Shown here: one piece after another, positions 36,191-48,619 of the stretch
Numbering within the stretch: position 1 is the stretch's first letter
Layout: the number at the start of each line of letters is the position of its first letter
From: Lindgomyces ingoldianus
Taxonomy: Eukaryota > Ascomycota > Dothideomycetes > Pleosporales > Lindgomycetaceae
Direction: 5' to 3'
DNA length: 64,000 bases
Assembly (NCBI RefSeq): GCF_010093535.1
Contig: NW_022985195.1
Location: 487,701 to 551,700, forward strand
Program-made: the position numbers and the translations under genes
The notes under the pieces: model-generated
The model's input: only the letters and a program-made list of their open reading frames with translations
What the model was told of the DNA's origin: nothing
The model's database searches: none

Positions 36191-36821
36191 GGAGGGGTGG
36201 CCATTTTGTGCTAAACTCTTGTTGTAGCCGTGTTTTACGTGGTGAAGAGCACTTGTTCATTTAATGATACCCAAAATTCTGTGTCTTTCAACAGCCGTTT
36301 TCTCTCTCGGGCTCCTAAACGACAAAATGCACAGCTTTTGACATCGCCATTCTTTCCAAAGAAGACTGTGTCCTACCTCGGTGACTCACAGGCTCTTACG
36401 TTCATTCCTCGTCTCACCTACCCTACTCAATTACGGCCCACTGTACGTGCCTAGCGTTTGTGGAAACCATGAGACTCACGATGAGCTGCATTGGACATGT
36501 TCGTCCACGAGGCGAATATTTTCTTCACACCCTTGGCCGACCACGACTCGTAACGCCAATCAATCTAGTCTCACTGTTTCTTGATACTTTGCTACGAAGC
36601 ACAATTCAACCCCCACCAGAAAGCACAATCCAGCGCCGAAATGGTATCAACCCAAGACCCAAAACCACCAAACACTTATAGCCGTACTTGTGGTTCCGTC
36701 CTCATTTTACGCGTAAGCTCTCATATTCATAACACATGACGCCATACCAGCCACCGAACCCACCATCCAGAAAGGTTGCAACTCCATGAATCCCAAAGCA
36801 ACCGCAACGGTCAGCCACCCA
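36191..36821. other. convergent 3' intergenic region
   Basis: Lies between the 3' ends of Swc5 (+) and the Mis12-like gene (-). No gene or repeat recognised. Confidence 0.5.
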
Positions 36822-38057
36822 CTAGGAAGTATCCATCTCATCACCATCACCTGAAGCCTCATTCCCCGCACCCCCAGCACCACTCCTACTCCTCCTCATC
36901 CCCTCAACCAAACTCTCCAACCCCCTGACCTCCTCACTCCTAAGCCTCTGACCCTGCCCTTCTAGGACCCCTTCTACGCCTTCTCTTGTATCCACGCCGC
37001 GTCTTTCTAGAATCCGCTTACTCTGGCTCTCGATATACATCTTGCGCTCTCTGGCCGACTCCTCTTTCTCGCTGGTCGAATGCAGCGGTAGGGCCGTGGT
37101 CGCAAGATGCGGTTTTAGTGTCGCAAGAAGGGAGCGCAGGAACGGGAGTTGGGAAGTCGTGAACGTCGTGTTGGTAGTCAAGGGTGTCGCCGTCGCCGTC
37201 GCTGTACTTGTACCCGTGGTCGCCGAGCTTCGGGGCAGAGCCTGCACGCCTAAATCCCTTGCTGCACCCGTATGCGTCAAGAACGCAAACGGCGCATTTC
37301 CGTCTCCACCCAGATCCTTTGACTTCGAGGGGGACGTGGAAGACCTGGGTTCGCGTTTCGCGGGCGGCGGTTGAACGAGCGAGCGCAGTTTCTGGAGTAG
37401 CGCCTCGTTGCGGGTTTTCTCCGCCAAGAGCGCGGTATGGAGTTTTTGGGTTTCCTGGAGTTTGCGGCGGAGCGCATAGAGGTATTCGGGTGATATTGTG
37501 GGGGAGGGGGGCGGGATGGTGAGGTTCTGTAGCAAGCAGAGTAGAGTTAGCCCTGAGTCTCACCACATCTTGCTTCCCCCAGATACATGAACGCAAACGC
37601 ACTTTATAATGCTCTAATCTCACCCAAGCCGCCAACTCCTCCGGCAAACACAAAACATTTCTCAGCGTCCAGATTTCCAAGCGGTCGAAATTCCGATCCA
37701 CAGCGCCTTCCATCAACGTCTCCAACTTGAGTATCCCCTCTTCAATCTCCAGTTTTGCCTCTGGAAATGCTAATCTCTGCCCCCCGCTCCCATCATCTTC
37801 TTTCTCCAGCACGCGTCCTTCAGCGGCCGCGCGGTCGGCGAATCCTAGTGCTGAGGGATCGGCTGACGAAAGCCCTGTTTCGAGCGTGTCTGTGCATTTA
37901 TAAAGAACTTCGTTTACGGCGTTGATTATGTCGTCGAGGAGGGACTGGAGCGAACGTTAGAGGAGTAGAAATGGACAAAGGGAGGAAGACCTACAATCGG
38001 AGGCCAGGTGAGATGCTCGGTGAGGAGCATGTTCTCCTGTTGTTTCAAATTCGCCAT
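36822..38057 (-). CDS. MTW1: Mis12/Mtw1 kinetochore protein
   Basis: Three exons (37995-38057, 37603-37944, 36822-37526) encode 369 aa. The N-terminal half matches the Mis12 domain: LLTEHLTWPPI-SLLDDIINAVNEVLYKC, then LEIEEGILKLETLMEGAVDRNFDRLEIWTLRNVL. A coiled coil follows (YLYALRRKLQETQKLHTALL). The C-terminal half is low-complexity (Ser/Thr/Ala) with two further helices. The protein is a core subunit of the MIND/Mis12 complex, linking CENP-C at the inner kinetochore to Ndc80 and Spc105. Introns are 37945-37994 (GTAGGT donor) and 37527-37602 (GTGCGT donor). Confidence 0.92.
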
Positions 38058-39299
38058 TGTGTCCGTCTGGCGCGTCGAGTTCTGCTTTTCCTTGGTCACG
38101 ATGGATTGATGCAGTGGGGATGAATTGTAGGAAGAAGAGCAGACGTGCTCGATAAAGTGGCTCTGTGTGGAATCGTAACCAACAGACGAATCACTCTAGC
38201 AGAGAACTAGAGATCAGCAGTTCTGCTGAATGATATCAAGGTGTTGCATGTTTACATCCTCGCAGCCCAGCACCCCCAACAGCTAGCGCGTCTTTGGGTC
38301 CCCTCGCTAAACTTTCCGATCCAGGTCGTCTTGAACATGTTCATAACCATAGGGCTGACCAAGACTAACCCTCGAAAGCACCCGCCTGCATTTGTGGACG
38401 CCACCAAAAGCTAACACTCCGCCAGCATCCCAAAAGGGCTCCTTTGCATGGCTCCTGTAAATTGATTTGCAAATGGTTTCACAACTGACCATTCACCTTG
38501 TCTCCCCAAAGTGGCAGGTTCAAGGAGCTGCTTTGCCACCCACTCACTAGTTAGGCACTCATTCACTACATGCGCACTCGGGATTGAAGGCGAGATTGGG
38601 AGTGAGATTATTATTGGAGTGATTGGGCTTGTTTGAGAAGGCGGAGATGGTACCTTTTGATTTCAGCTATCCAGTCCCGCAGTGTGCTCCCTCCTCAATG
38701 CTGTTCCAAGATCCTTCTCTGAGCAGAGATGCCATTAGCTATACCTATGCCCACGAACATACCTTGTGGTACATTTCCACTGCTCCAGCGCAAAGCCGAA
38801 GTTCATTCATTCAAGTGCTCTCCTCTAGAACATCTATGCTGCTCTCATCAACCCCTCAATATCCAGTGTTCATGAAGGGTCCAACAAAGGTGGTATATCT
38901 TTTATCTTCTCTTCACAGCGCGCGGCTCGACAGAATGCATGTCCATCCATAAGGCTTTTGAAGGTCGACAAGAGAACACCATAAAAGAGTGGGGCTCTAG
39001 TCCACGAATCCGAACAGCGCTGGAAGAGGAAGTAGCAGCAGTTGGCCAAACCAGAAACTCTGAAGAAGAACAACCACACACGCAAACTCTTTAACGCCAA
39101 GAAGACCCTTAAGCCTATTTTCCATAAGGTCCTCCATGCATCGTATCGCCGTCATAAATGCAGAAGATGTGAAGAAGCAAAGCACGAAGCCCAACCCTCC
39201 CTATGCCACACAGAGTCTATTGAAGGTGGCGGATTTTTGTGGTGAATTAATCTTTGAGACATGTTCATGGCACCGACGTGCACCAAACTATATCGGCCT
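38058..39299. other. intergenic, no gene seen
   Basis: Upstream of the Mis12-like gene and downstream of the LAMMER kinase gene. Only short motif-free frames. Confidence 0.5.
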
Positions 39300-41601
39300 T
39301 CAGAATCGATTCTCAGGTCGATACCTACGATCCTCCTCTTGACGTTGCCGCAGCTTCTTTTCCCTCTCTAACCGGATCTTGTGCGCTTCGGTACCATCAT
39401 CCATGAGAGATTCCTTGAACCAAGGATGCTGCAGGGCCTGCTTCGCCGTAATTCGCTTCTTGGGGTCGTAGACGAATATCTTTCTCAGCAGGTCTAGAAA
39501 TTGTCGGTTGAACTCTGTGTGGGGGGGAATGGTTTCCTGGGAAGCATGTCAGCATGAGTCATAGTGCTCAATGTCTTTGGGGGCTTGCGTACGGGAAGTT
39601 TCTTCATCGCCTTGACATATTTCCTCGAAGCCTTGGGAGTGTCGTTGTTTGGGTAGTCGAGCTTCTGGTTCTTGAAATATCTACGAGCACGAATAATAGT
39701 TTAGTAACAATGATGTGCAGAGGGGTGATAAGTACTCACGAGGAGGCAGAGTTCCGAGATGACCCCCTGTCGTTCTTGTAGACTTGTCTGATGATCTCCT
39801 TGTCCAGCTTTCCTCCACATACCGCTTCCATCATGGCAAGATGCTCCAGGTTATCATGGGTTTGAAACAGCGCATCGCCAGTGAAGAACTCCACCAGAAT
39901 ACACCCGATACTCCAGATGTCGCATGGGAAACTCCAGCCGAGGTTGAGGATAATCTCGGGTGCGCGGTAGTGACGGGTCGATACGACGGACGAATGGTAC
40001 TCATCGTTGAAGGTAGCAGACCCAAAATCGATCAACCTAATCTCAGGATCCAGGAGCACTTTTCGGTGTCGAGCTGTTCGATTACTGGTGGTGGATGACG
40101 ATGGCACCGTGCGGTTGTATGTGAATGTCTGATAGTTGTTGTTGACGAGAAGGATGTTCTCTGGCTTTAGATCGGTGTGGATCAGGTTGAGATCATGCAG
40201 GACTAGAGAATTTAATTAGCCATGAAGTGCCAATAAGACCCGGGGAAGAACATACAGGCCACGCTGGTAAAGAGCTGTTTGGCGAACTTCTGGATGTGGG
40301 AACTCGGGAATGGCACGAAGCTGTTCGACTTAAGGAAGTCGAAGACGCTTTGACCATAGAGGTCGGTGACAATGCAGATGTGGTTCCTGAAATCGAAGCA
40401 GTCTCGGAGGTGGATGCAGCGGTTGACATTGTGCTTATCGTTAGACGCGAGTGTCGAGAGGACTCGGAGTTCAATCCGCGAGGCATCGCGATACTTGGGT
40501 ACCGATCGAATGACCTTGATGGCACACTTGGTCTGCTTCCGCTTGTCCCAGGCCTCAACAACCTTGCCGAATGTCCCTTGGCCAAGCAGTTTCAGGATTT
40601 GATCTATTGAATCGATTAGATTGGTACACTATGGGAGAGTGGTGATACCACATACATCGCTCAGTCAAGTCGGCGTCGGGAACCACAAGGTAATGGCCGT
40701 CTTCATCGTCGACCTTCTGGTCCTTCATGTAAGACTTCTGTAACGAGGTTAGTCGCTGTAGGTGATGGGTGGATGTTACTGTGACTCGTACATCTGCGAC
40801 GACCTGAACGAACACATCCTTGGCTTTGATGACTGGGTTTGGAGGCGGTTGATACAGACTGAAGGGATCGGCATCGTGGTCAAGTTCTCTTCGCTTGGCT
40901 TCTTTGGCCTCGTCCTGTGCGGCGGCCCTAGTGCGTTTCCGCTTCTGCCCGACCACGCCGCCCTCGAGTGGAGAGATATGCTGCCCATTGCTTGCCTGCG
41001 AGCCAAGCGACGTTGCGGCTGTGGTGTTGAGTGCCGAAGTTGTCCTGTCGGTCGAGATTGAGTGGTGGGGCGAGTCGTAGTAGGGAGTCTGGGTTGTCGA
41101 GTATGAGGTGTTCTGGTTGTATACGGGATCGTGAGCCGTGGAAGCCGTCGTCTTTCGCTTCTTGTCCGCATGCTTCACGGAACCGTTGGCCAGGGCTTTT
41201 GTCGGCGGTACTGGCCGTGGCGGTGCTCGGGATGCAGCAGGCTCCTCGTCGTCGTCATCGATCACGATGACCTCTTTGGGAAGGCCGTTCTTGTAGAAAT
41301 CAGCCCAGTCGGGGTTTCTCCTTCTCTGGCTCGAGCGGTCCGAGCCCGCATTCATGTCCGAAGAGGACCCGTTGGTAAGAGGCGGGAGTTGCTGTGTCTG
41401 TCGCGCGTGGCCCGTCGCGGTTCGGCGCAGGTCCGAATTTGACGTTGTGCTGTTAGCGTAGCCGTTGTAGAGCGAATTGGCTATCCGGCCGGAGCCATTT
41501 GTGAGCTGCCCGTTTGAAATAGATGGCTGGTATGCTTGGTGGTGAGAATAGAATTGATGGTGAGGAGGGAGCGTGGCCGTAGCCGTGGATGGAGTCGACA
41601 T
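39300..41601 (-). CDS. LKH1: LAMMER (CLK-type) dual-specificity protein kinase
   Basis: Six exons (40792-41601, 40656-40737, 40256-40603, 39740-40202, 39593-39680, 39300-39536) encode 675 aa. Residues 1-270 are low-complexity with a basic KRKRTR patch, probably nuclear targeting. The kinase domain starts near 298: [11 protein letters not shown]-loop, CAIKV lysine, IHTDLKPEN catalytic loop (Asp424; HTD instead of HRD is the LAMMER norm), LIDFGSA (Asp472) and EHLAMMEAV (about 533-541), the family signature with Ala in place of the usual Arg. It ends [18 protein letters not shown]. These kinases phosphorylate SR/RS-domain splicing factors. The first intron, 40738-40791 (GTACGA...TTACAG), is 54 nt and stop-free. 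The others are 40604-40655, 40203-40255, 39681-39739 and 39537-39592. Confidence 0.94.
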
Positions 41602-42188
41602 GGCGGCGTGGGCGGGCGGGAGAGTCTGTCAGTTGACGTTGAAACGCTGCTTCCGCTGCTGAGAGCACAACGACGGCGAGGGAGCGCGGCAGTGAAAGAG
41701 CCGGGGCCAACACGGAATTGGCTGCGAGTCGATCGCGGTCGATGCAGAGTTTTGGCCTCCAGCAGGCTGTCGACGAAGGCTCGAGGCGAACAAGAGCCGT
41801 TATCGCTGGCGAGCCGATCGAGGGAGAGAAGTGGAGACAGGCGTCAAGGTGCTGCGAGCACTCGCATGAGCAGGGCAGCGCAGCGGGGGCACGATGGCGA
41901 GGATGAGGGTGCACTCGGGGAAGAATGGCGGGTTGGGGACATGCCAGAGCGCGGACAGAGTCGTGGTAGTGGGCTGGCGAAGGCCTCTCTGATCAGTTGC
42001 GGAGTCTGTAGTGAGAGCAGGTCCTGGGTCCTAGCGCGATTCTATCGGCACCGCCTGGGCGTCATTGGGGCAAGCAAGGTCCACCACGAATCGCGCCGTA
42101 GCAACCACGGGAGACAGCCCACACACGTCTTTTCCGGCACACGCTGCCTGCGCGCCTCTCTGCTCTCCTGTCTCTGCTCTCCGCTCCG

Positions 42189-42213
42189 CTCTGCTCTGCT
42201 CTGCTCTGCTCTG
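42189..42213. repeat. (CTCTG)5 pentanucleotide repeat
   Basis: Five perfect CTCTG units, preceded by a degenerate C/T/G-rich extension from about 42150. Confidence 0.85.
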
Positions 42214-43108
42214 CTTGAACGCTGCCTTTGCCTTTGGTCGGCAAAGAAGCCCGTTGCACACAGCCAGAACGCTGCCCCCAGCGTGCGACAGCAATATGGC
42301 CGTCACCTGCTTGTTGGGGTGGACAGGCCAAGTAGCTAACCTATTCAATTCACCCGAGAGAGAAGGACGCAGCACGCCGCCGGATCCCATTTAATAATAA
42401 TATTCGGTCGCTTGCGCACCGCAGAGACGCAGCGTAGAAGAAAGCCCTCTCCGCACCTCTCTTTCCACCTCGTTCCGCCGGGCTGACAGTCCGTTCGCCT
42501 GCCACCCGCCCTTCCTCCTCGAAGGACTTCCAATTGTCCTTCAAGTTGACTGCTAGAGCCTGCGCGGCTGCTCAGCCATGCACAAGGCACTGCTCTAGAG
42601 CTCCTAGATATAAGAACGGGAAATCAGCCCGCCCTCTGAATCCGGCCGCAACAGGCCCAGACAGGCCAACCCTCTCCACCGGACCGTGCCTCCTCACGCC
42701 CATGTCACAGGCTGCGCCAAGAGTGAAACCTTCATACACAGTACGTCCCTGGAACATAGCTGGATCTCTCGTACGCCGTCCAGGATATGCCGATGAGCCC
42801 ACCCAAGTGCTCCTGTCTCTGTTCCTGAGCCAGATGTGAATAGCTGCCTTCCCTCCCCGAAACCGAAAAGCAATCAGGCGTCACGTGCACGGCCAGGTGC
42901 AACATCTGACACTGGGACTGGGACGCTCGGATCTCTTTTGTCGAAGCTGAGCCAAAGAAAAATGGCTCCAAGGTCGCAAAATTTCCGACCAGAGCTGAGG
43001 TGAGCGCCGCAGGCACGAGTTTCTTCCTTCGGTCGGCTTTGATGAGGGCCTGTTGGGTGAGGTCATCAGGGCCAGCCGCCACTGCCCTTTCATCTCTAGG
43101 CTGCCTTT

Positions 43109-43110
<2 letters not shown>

Positions 43111-43145
<35 letters not shown>
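43111..43145. repeat. (CTG)n trinucleotide repeat, ~11.7 units
   Basis: Uninterrupted 35-base CTG/CAG run in intergenic DNA. Confidence 0.95.
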
Positions 43146-43147
<2 letters not shown>

Positions 43148-43844
43148 CTCAGGGAAACCCCCTCAGCAATTACTCATCCAGGACTTTTTACCTGACGCGC
43201 ACTCCGCCAATAAATAACCCTACAATTTCCCACGTAACGGTCTCGCGCGTCATTCAACATGTCCCATCTCGCATTCCAAGACCCACTCACATCACATCAT
43301 CAGTTCACCCTCCCAGGAGGGTGTCGTGGGTGATTGCCTCTCTACTGCAAGCGCCTCGCCCGCTTTGCAAGGGCAGCCGCCCGGCTTGCTGAATAAGGCT
43401 GCATGCTGCCGAATCTGTTCAGGCCGGTTTGCGAGAAGCTAGCCATACCGTGTCTCGGCATGCGTAAAAGTCAAGGCCGAGCGGCGACCTGTTCTCGTAA
43501 AGTCGGACATCGCTTGAAGTAATCCCGCGAAAATATATTCCCGAATATTGTACTCCGCAAATATGCTGTAAATAAGATGCAGCATAGGGCACCGATGAAC
43601 CCCTACTTGCTGCTACTTTATTCCATTCATAGGAACTACCATGATACTGCACAAACTCCAAAATCTGGAATATCTGGCTTCTTGGATACCGTGTCGTAAT
43701 CCAGACGTTGACCTGCGAGCCAACCCAAGAAGATTGGAATCCATACTCACCGTTCCCTATGACTCCTCTCTACTTTATATATTCAATTCCCGCATGTCTT
43801 CCTTACCTACCTTTGTATCCGGGAATCGAGATCCAAGCTGTGAA

Positions 43845-45608
43845 TTAAAATTCGGCAAAGAAGTCCTCGATGACTCTCGCTGTGGTGTCGACTATGAGCC
43901 TGATGTCGGCTTCAGTGACGTTGTAAGCTGGTGAAATAAGGACATGGTCACCGCTCTTCCCGTCCACGGTTCCTGACCCCGGGTAGATGGAGATATTGTA
44001 TGGTGGATCGATGCCTGCGGAAATGTCAGATTCAGAGAAGCATCTGCGCAGGAGCGTGGGGTAGAGACTCCCCTTTCTGATGAACACGCATAGCAATACC
44101 TAGCGAAGGGTCGAATGGCTCCTTTGTCTCCTTGTCGCGGACGAATTCGATCTGGTTCAGTTAGCTCCAGCAGAGTGGGGGGTTATTCTCTGTAACTTAC
44201 TCCCCAGAAAAGACCTTTGCCACGAATGTTGCCCACATGTGGATGTGCATCGAGCCTCTGCTTTAGCATCGAAGACATCAATGTCCCCATCCGGCTCACA
44301 TTCTCGACGAGGTTCTCTTCTCGGATGATACGTTGAACTTCGAGAGCCGCAGCACATGCGATTGGGTGGCCTTGGTACGTTTGACCATGTGCAAATGCAC
44401 CAGTACCCTTGTCGAGAGTATTGAGGACGCGGTGTCCGATGAGGAGTCCAGCGACCGGAGCATACCCTCCACCGAGACCCTTACCAATAGTCTGGATGTG
44501 GGGGACGATACCTTCTTGCTCCCAGGCGTGAAGCGTTCCGCAACGGCCCATGCCGCTCATGACTTCATCGAGGATCAGAAGCGCGCTGTATTTATCGCAA
44601 ACGCCCTTCATAGCCTTGAAGTATCCGGGGATGGCAGGAACACAACCAAGTGCCTATTTAGTCATTAGTGCTAGCGACGCCACAAAGACAATGTGAAGAT
44701 TAGATTAGATCCAGTCGACCAACGAAGTACGAGATCGACGCAGCCTCGTGCGACATCAGGGTTGCAACAGAAAACTGGCGACAATGAAGTGACAATCCAC
44801 CCGTATTCTCAGCTTTCGGTGATGTGGGACTTAGTTCACTTACCGCGCCAACAATAGGTTCAGCTACAAAAGCGCAGACTGTCTCTGGTCCTAGTCGTAG
44901 AAACTCATCCTCCAACTCTTTTGCCAGCCTCGCGACATAACCTTCCGTGCTTTCTCCTTTGAGCTGGCCGCGATAGGCATTGCAGGCCGAAACCAAGCTA
45001 GTGTTGCCCAAAAGCATGGGCTCATAGATTTTGCGGCGTGTCACATGTCCACCTACGGAAAGAGCACCCAGTGTCGTTCCATGATACGACTCCTTTCGAG
45101 CAATGAAGTTCGTACGAGCCGGCTGCGAGGGAGACAACTCCAAGAAGTATTGCCGTGCAAGTTTCATTGCTGCCTCCATAGCTTCAGACCCTTGGTTATG
45201 TCAATAGCAAGACGGGATGGTGGGTTAATGAAGCTTACCTGAGCTGACTATGAATGCTCTCGCCATCCTTCCGCCAGTCCCATTGATCAACTCTTTCCCG
45301 AGCGCCTCTCCTGCTGTAGTACCGAAGAAGAGGGAATGGCAGTATGAAACCTCACCCATCTGCCGGGCAATGGCCTCCCTGACTCGCTGATTCCCATGTC
45401 CAAGACATGACACAGCTGCGCCGCCAGTGGCATCCAGCACCTTCCGGCCGTCGCTTAGCTCTAGATAGTTCCCAGATGCCGCTTTGACCGTTATCGGGTC
45501 GTGGTGGATGTGCCGATGAAGAATTGAACTCTTGGGTGTACCGTTGACGCGGTTGACTTTTGCTTCCACGATCACGTTGCCATCATTGAGAACATTCGAC
45601 ATCTTCAT
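43845..45608 (-). CDS. class-III PLP-dependent aminotransferase
   Basis: Five exons (45239-45608, 44844-45190, 44201-44653, 44073-44151, 43845-44014) encode 472 aa. Family features include DGRKVLDATGGAAVSCLGHG, the split phosphate-binding SS-GSEAMEAAMKLA, LILDEVMSGMGR (Asp268 contacts PLP N1) and TIGKGLGGGYAPVAG (Lys297, Schiff base). The end is DHVLISPAYNVTEADI. The enzyme transfers amino groups from an omega-amine or amino acid to a keto acid; the substrate cannot be told. Introns 45191-45238, 44654-44843 (190 nt, long for this window) and 44152-44200 are GT-AG. The fourth, 44015-44072, begins GGGAGT instead of GTGAGT yet has a good branch site and CGCAG acceptor; removing it joins VHQKG to IDPPYNISIYPG exactly as in relatives. 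Cytosolic or mitochondrial location is unclear. Confidence 0.88.
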
Positions 45609-47878
45609 GGTGGCGGTAGTCTGTATAGATGCACTGGTGTTGATGTTTCAACAAGACCGAGAGAGGGACCGTAGTCTGTGATTATTTGCCCGCGTTGGAT
45701 ACCAGGGTTTGCGAGGTGGTCGACCACGATTTGGGTTGCCACTGATATGGATTAACCGGAAACTTGAATTGACAACGCAGAGGGCTAGGTCTCCCGCCCT
45801 CATTTTATACGTAGTCGCGGCTGCCACGCCGAACACTAGTGCCGGTACCGAGTGCCGTAGTGGTCGTGTGGGAAGAGGTAGTTGCTGCGGTGGAGGACGT
45901 AATCGACCCATATCTGCAGATTTTCGGCATACCGAAGTTAGTCCATTCGAATCGGCCCGTTCCGGGAGCCGAAAGGATCTGGATAGATCCACTTACCGTC
46001 GTGTGTCTCCTGCACTGATTCGTTCTTCAACTGTTGGGTCGGAAGATAGTATCAGCACTTGGCTAGATCATTGAAGAAATGACGTCGGAGCTGATCTCAA
46101 TGAGGTCAGCCGAACCGGAAAATGTCGCTCGAAGGGATAAGTACGCTCTAACGAATCGAATGATAGATAGTGTATATTCCCGTCTAATTGAGTTGTTAGT
46201 GGTGAGTTTCTACGAACGTATCTAGGGGGTGGCAGAGGCAGTGACAGAGCCGATGCCGGCCCCCAAAGCCACCACGACACTGCCAAGGCTCATGCTGCAA
46301 GCAACTGATGAAGTCTAAGCTAGAAGCTGGCGAACAACGTGCACTGGTGTAGTAAAGCTCTCACTCGATCCCTGACGGCAGTAACATGCTTATACAGGCG
46401 ACCTGTCACCCATTATCAGACTTCCAGACCTGGACTTAGAAACTCGCAGTTCCGCGCTAGCTTATCATCAGTATTGTCTCGTAGCTCATGTCCTGCCTTG
46501 CTCGACTGATGTTAAAGGTCGAATCCGCTAGTACATGCCAGGTATGTGTGAGGGACGCCGCTTGTGCACAAGATTGGAAGTGATTCACGTTGCTTCTAGC
46601 CATCGAGTCACGATCGGGGGCGCAATAGCATAGCGGTTGCTTCCGTCGAAAAGCCTCAAAGCGTGGAAAAAGACGGTATCGTACGCAGTGGGAATGCACC
46701 GCGAAGAAAAGCTACTTCCGACAACGTCGACGCCATCCTCCCTGCAGGAGAAGACGTATCGTTTATCAGTCACACTACCGGTTCTCACGGCAGCCTTGGC
46801 CTGGAACGGCATAGTGGTCGTCAGGTCGACCCCTGCCCTCGAGTTCGAGAAGACCGTGGCGCGATTCTAGCCTAAGGAATCCTTCTCTTCGCTAAACTGG
46901 CGGCGAGGAAGGATGTATTCGGACGAGATGACTGACGGCAACGAGAATGCCGAGCAGAAGCAACAATATCAGGCCGTGACTGTACTTGGAAAGGAGTTTG
47001 ATAGGGCAGTAAACGCCGAATAGCGGAACAGGACTGAGCAAAGATTCTCCAAACCAGGACTTACATTGCGAACCAACCCGTTGGGACCATCCTGGTCCGT
47101 CCCATGATCAAAGTTTACGAATTCCCTCGAAACAGGAAAGGTAAAAAAATAAGAGGAGCTGAAAGACGAAGCAAAGGACAAATCAAAGGTCGAAAAGCAT
47201 ACTTAGTCTTGTTTGCAAATTCATCCATCCAAAGTTCCCGAACTTTGGGGATTCCGACGTCACTGTTTGAATAACCTGAAATAGACCGACATTCCTACCT
47301 TGAAAGAAGACGGTTAAAACGAATTGATGAAGACGGTAGCTTGTGAAAGGGTTTGGCGCATGCAGCAAGGCCGGCGAGTCTACGCCGCAATTAGCGCTGA
47401 TGCAGATCCTAGATCACCACTGTGACTTCTACGTTTGCAGGGAATGGAAAACGCTTGCTCCCATTACTATAACCTTTACTGGCTTTTCTCGCGCTATGGA
47501 GACCTCAAGAAGAAGAAGATTCGACGCAACAGGTGGAGCATTCGGATGATGTGATGATGGACCTCAGGGCCGACATGTCGGCACAAAGCGAAGGCATACC
47601 CGAGCACGTGCGACAGCCCATGACTAGCATCTTGGCATTTGCAAGAACCGTGAATTCATCCCACTTTCTCCACAGTGCTCTGATTCCAAGGTCTGTAAAA
47701 GCCACACCTACTGTGCACTATAACGTGAAAGGGCTTCAAGTCTAACTGGTCCTGCGTGTTGAGGGGATCAAGTGTATCTAAAGGTTGGTGGCATGGCCCT
47801 TAAGGTTTTATATACTTGATTAACCACTTCAACAAACTCAGTGCCCTCCCGGGGAACTACGTTCCTCTCATAGTCGCA
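45609..47878. other. 2.3-kb intergenic region
   Basis: Frames of 60-120 codons occur on both strands, including an antisense pair at about 46585-46875 that overlap one another; none has a recognisable motif or splice-supported extension. Probably non-coding or old relic sequence. Confidence 0.45.
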
Positions 47879-48619
47879 ATGAATCCCCGAGTAGAAGAAG
47901 TCAGCGAGTCCGACAGCGATCCCGATGTCATGGATCTCTCTGACATCCCCTCCCTCATCCCCGCGTCCTCTATCCCTAGCTCTGCCGGCAGTAACATACC
48001 CACCCAAATGCTGCAACCACAATCCCCTGCGGTCCGCGCCTCCTCCGACCGGGAAAAATCAAAACACTACCAATGTGTCTACCCAATCTATTTCGATGCT
48101 TCACGAACCCGCGCAGAAGGACGTCGTGTAGGGCACGAGCTCGCTGTGGATAACCCGCTAGCGCGAGAAATGGCCGACGCAGCAGCTAGTTTGGGACTTC
48201 AGACGGTGTTTGAACCCGATAAAACGCATCCGAAGGATTGGAGTAATCCAGGCCGGATACGGGTTCTTCTCAAGCAGGACGGAAAACCGATGACGAAGAA
48301 CATTAAGAATAAGCATCATCTATACATCCTAATTTCCCAGCACTTAAAGGCACATCCTACGCAAAAGAATACGCCACTCAGGTTGAGGATTGCAGGGCTT
48401 CCACCTCCACAAGAGCCGCTTCCTGAGCCAGCGATCCCCAAGGGCTGGAAGATGAATACAATTCTGCCATTGCATTCACCTGCTTTGACAGGCGGGGGTG
48501 TATCGGAGAACTTCTTGCAGGAAATGATGGCGGAGATGGGCGGAATGGGCGGGGAGAGCGGGAGTGCTGCGAGTAGTGGAGGAGAGGCCAAGAAAAAGAA
48601 GGACAAGAAGAAAAAATGA
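47879..48619 (+). CDS. SEC65: signal recognition particle subunit SRP19/Sec65
   Basis: A single exon encodes 246 aa. After an acidic Ser-rich N-terminus the SRP19 domain runs from about residue 60 to 165: HYQCVYPIYFDASRTRAEGR, AVDNPLAREMADAAASLGL, DWSNPGRIRVLL, KHHLYILISQHLK. The tail is Gly/Met-rich (MMAEMGGMGGE) and ends in a Lys run (KKKKDKKKK), as in fungal Sec65. SRP19 binds helices 6 and 8 of SRP RNA and is needed for SRP54 loading, in the nucleus and cytosol, for co-translational targeting to the ER. The ATG at 47879-47881 is used; upstream the frame opens only at a TTG. Confidence 0.94.
   Translation: MNPRVEEVSESDSDPDVMDLSDIPSLIPASSIPSSAGSNIPTQMLQPQSPAVRASSDREKSKHYQCVYPIYFDASRTRAEGRRVGHELAVDNPLAREMADAAASLGLQTVFEPDKTHPKDWSNPGRIRVLLKQDGKPMTKNIKNKHHLYILISQHLKAHPTQKNTPLRLRIAGLPPPQEPLPEPAIPKGWKMNTILPLHSPALTGGGVSENFLQEMMAEMGGMGGESGSAASSGGEAKKKKDKKKK

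Larger units (their letters stand above)
41602..43844. other. 2.2-kb intergenic region with simple repeats
   Basis: Long upstream region of the LAMMER kinase gene; a 267-codon plus-strand frame across 41536-42339 is a GC-biased antisense artefact. Microsatellites occur at 42189-42213 and 43111-43145. No gene recognised. Confidence 0.5.

Noticed and set aside
41536..42339. 267-codon plus-strand open frame upstream of the LAMMER kinase
   Set aside because: Arg/Gly/Ser-rich GC-biased frame overlapping the 5' end of the kinase gene on the other strand; no domain and no supported start.
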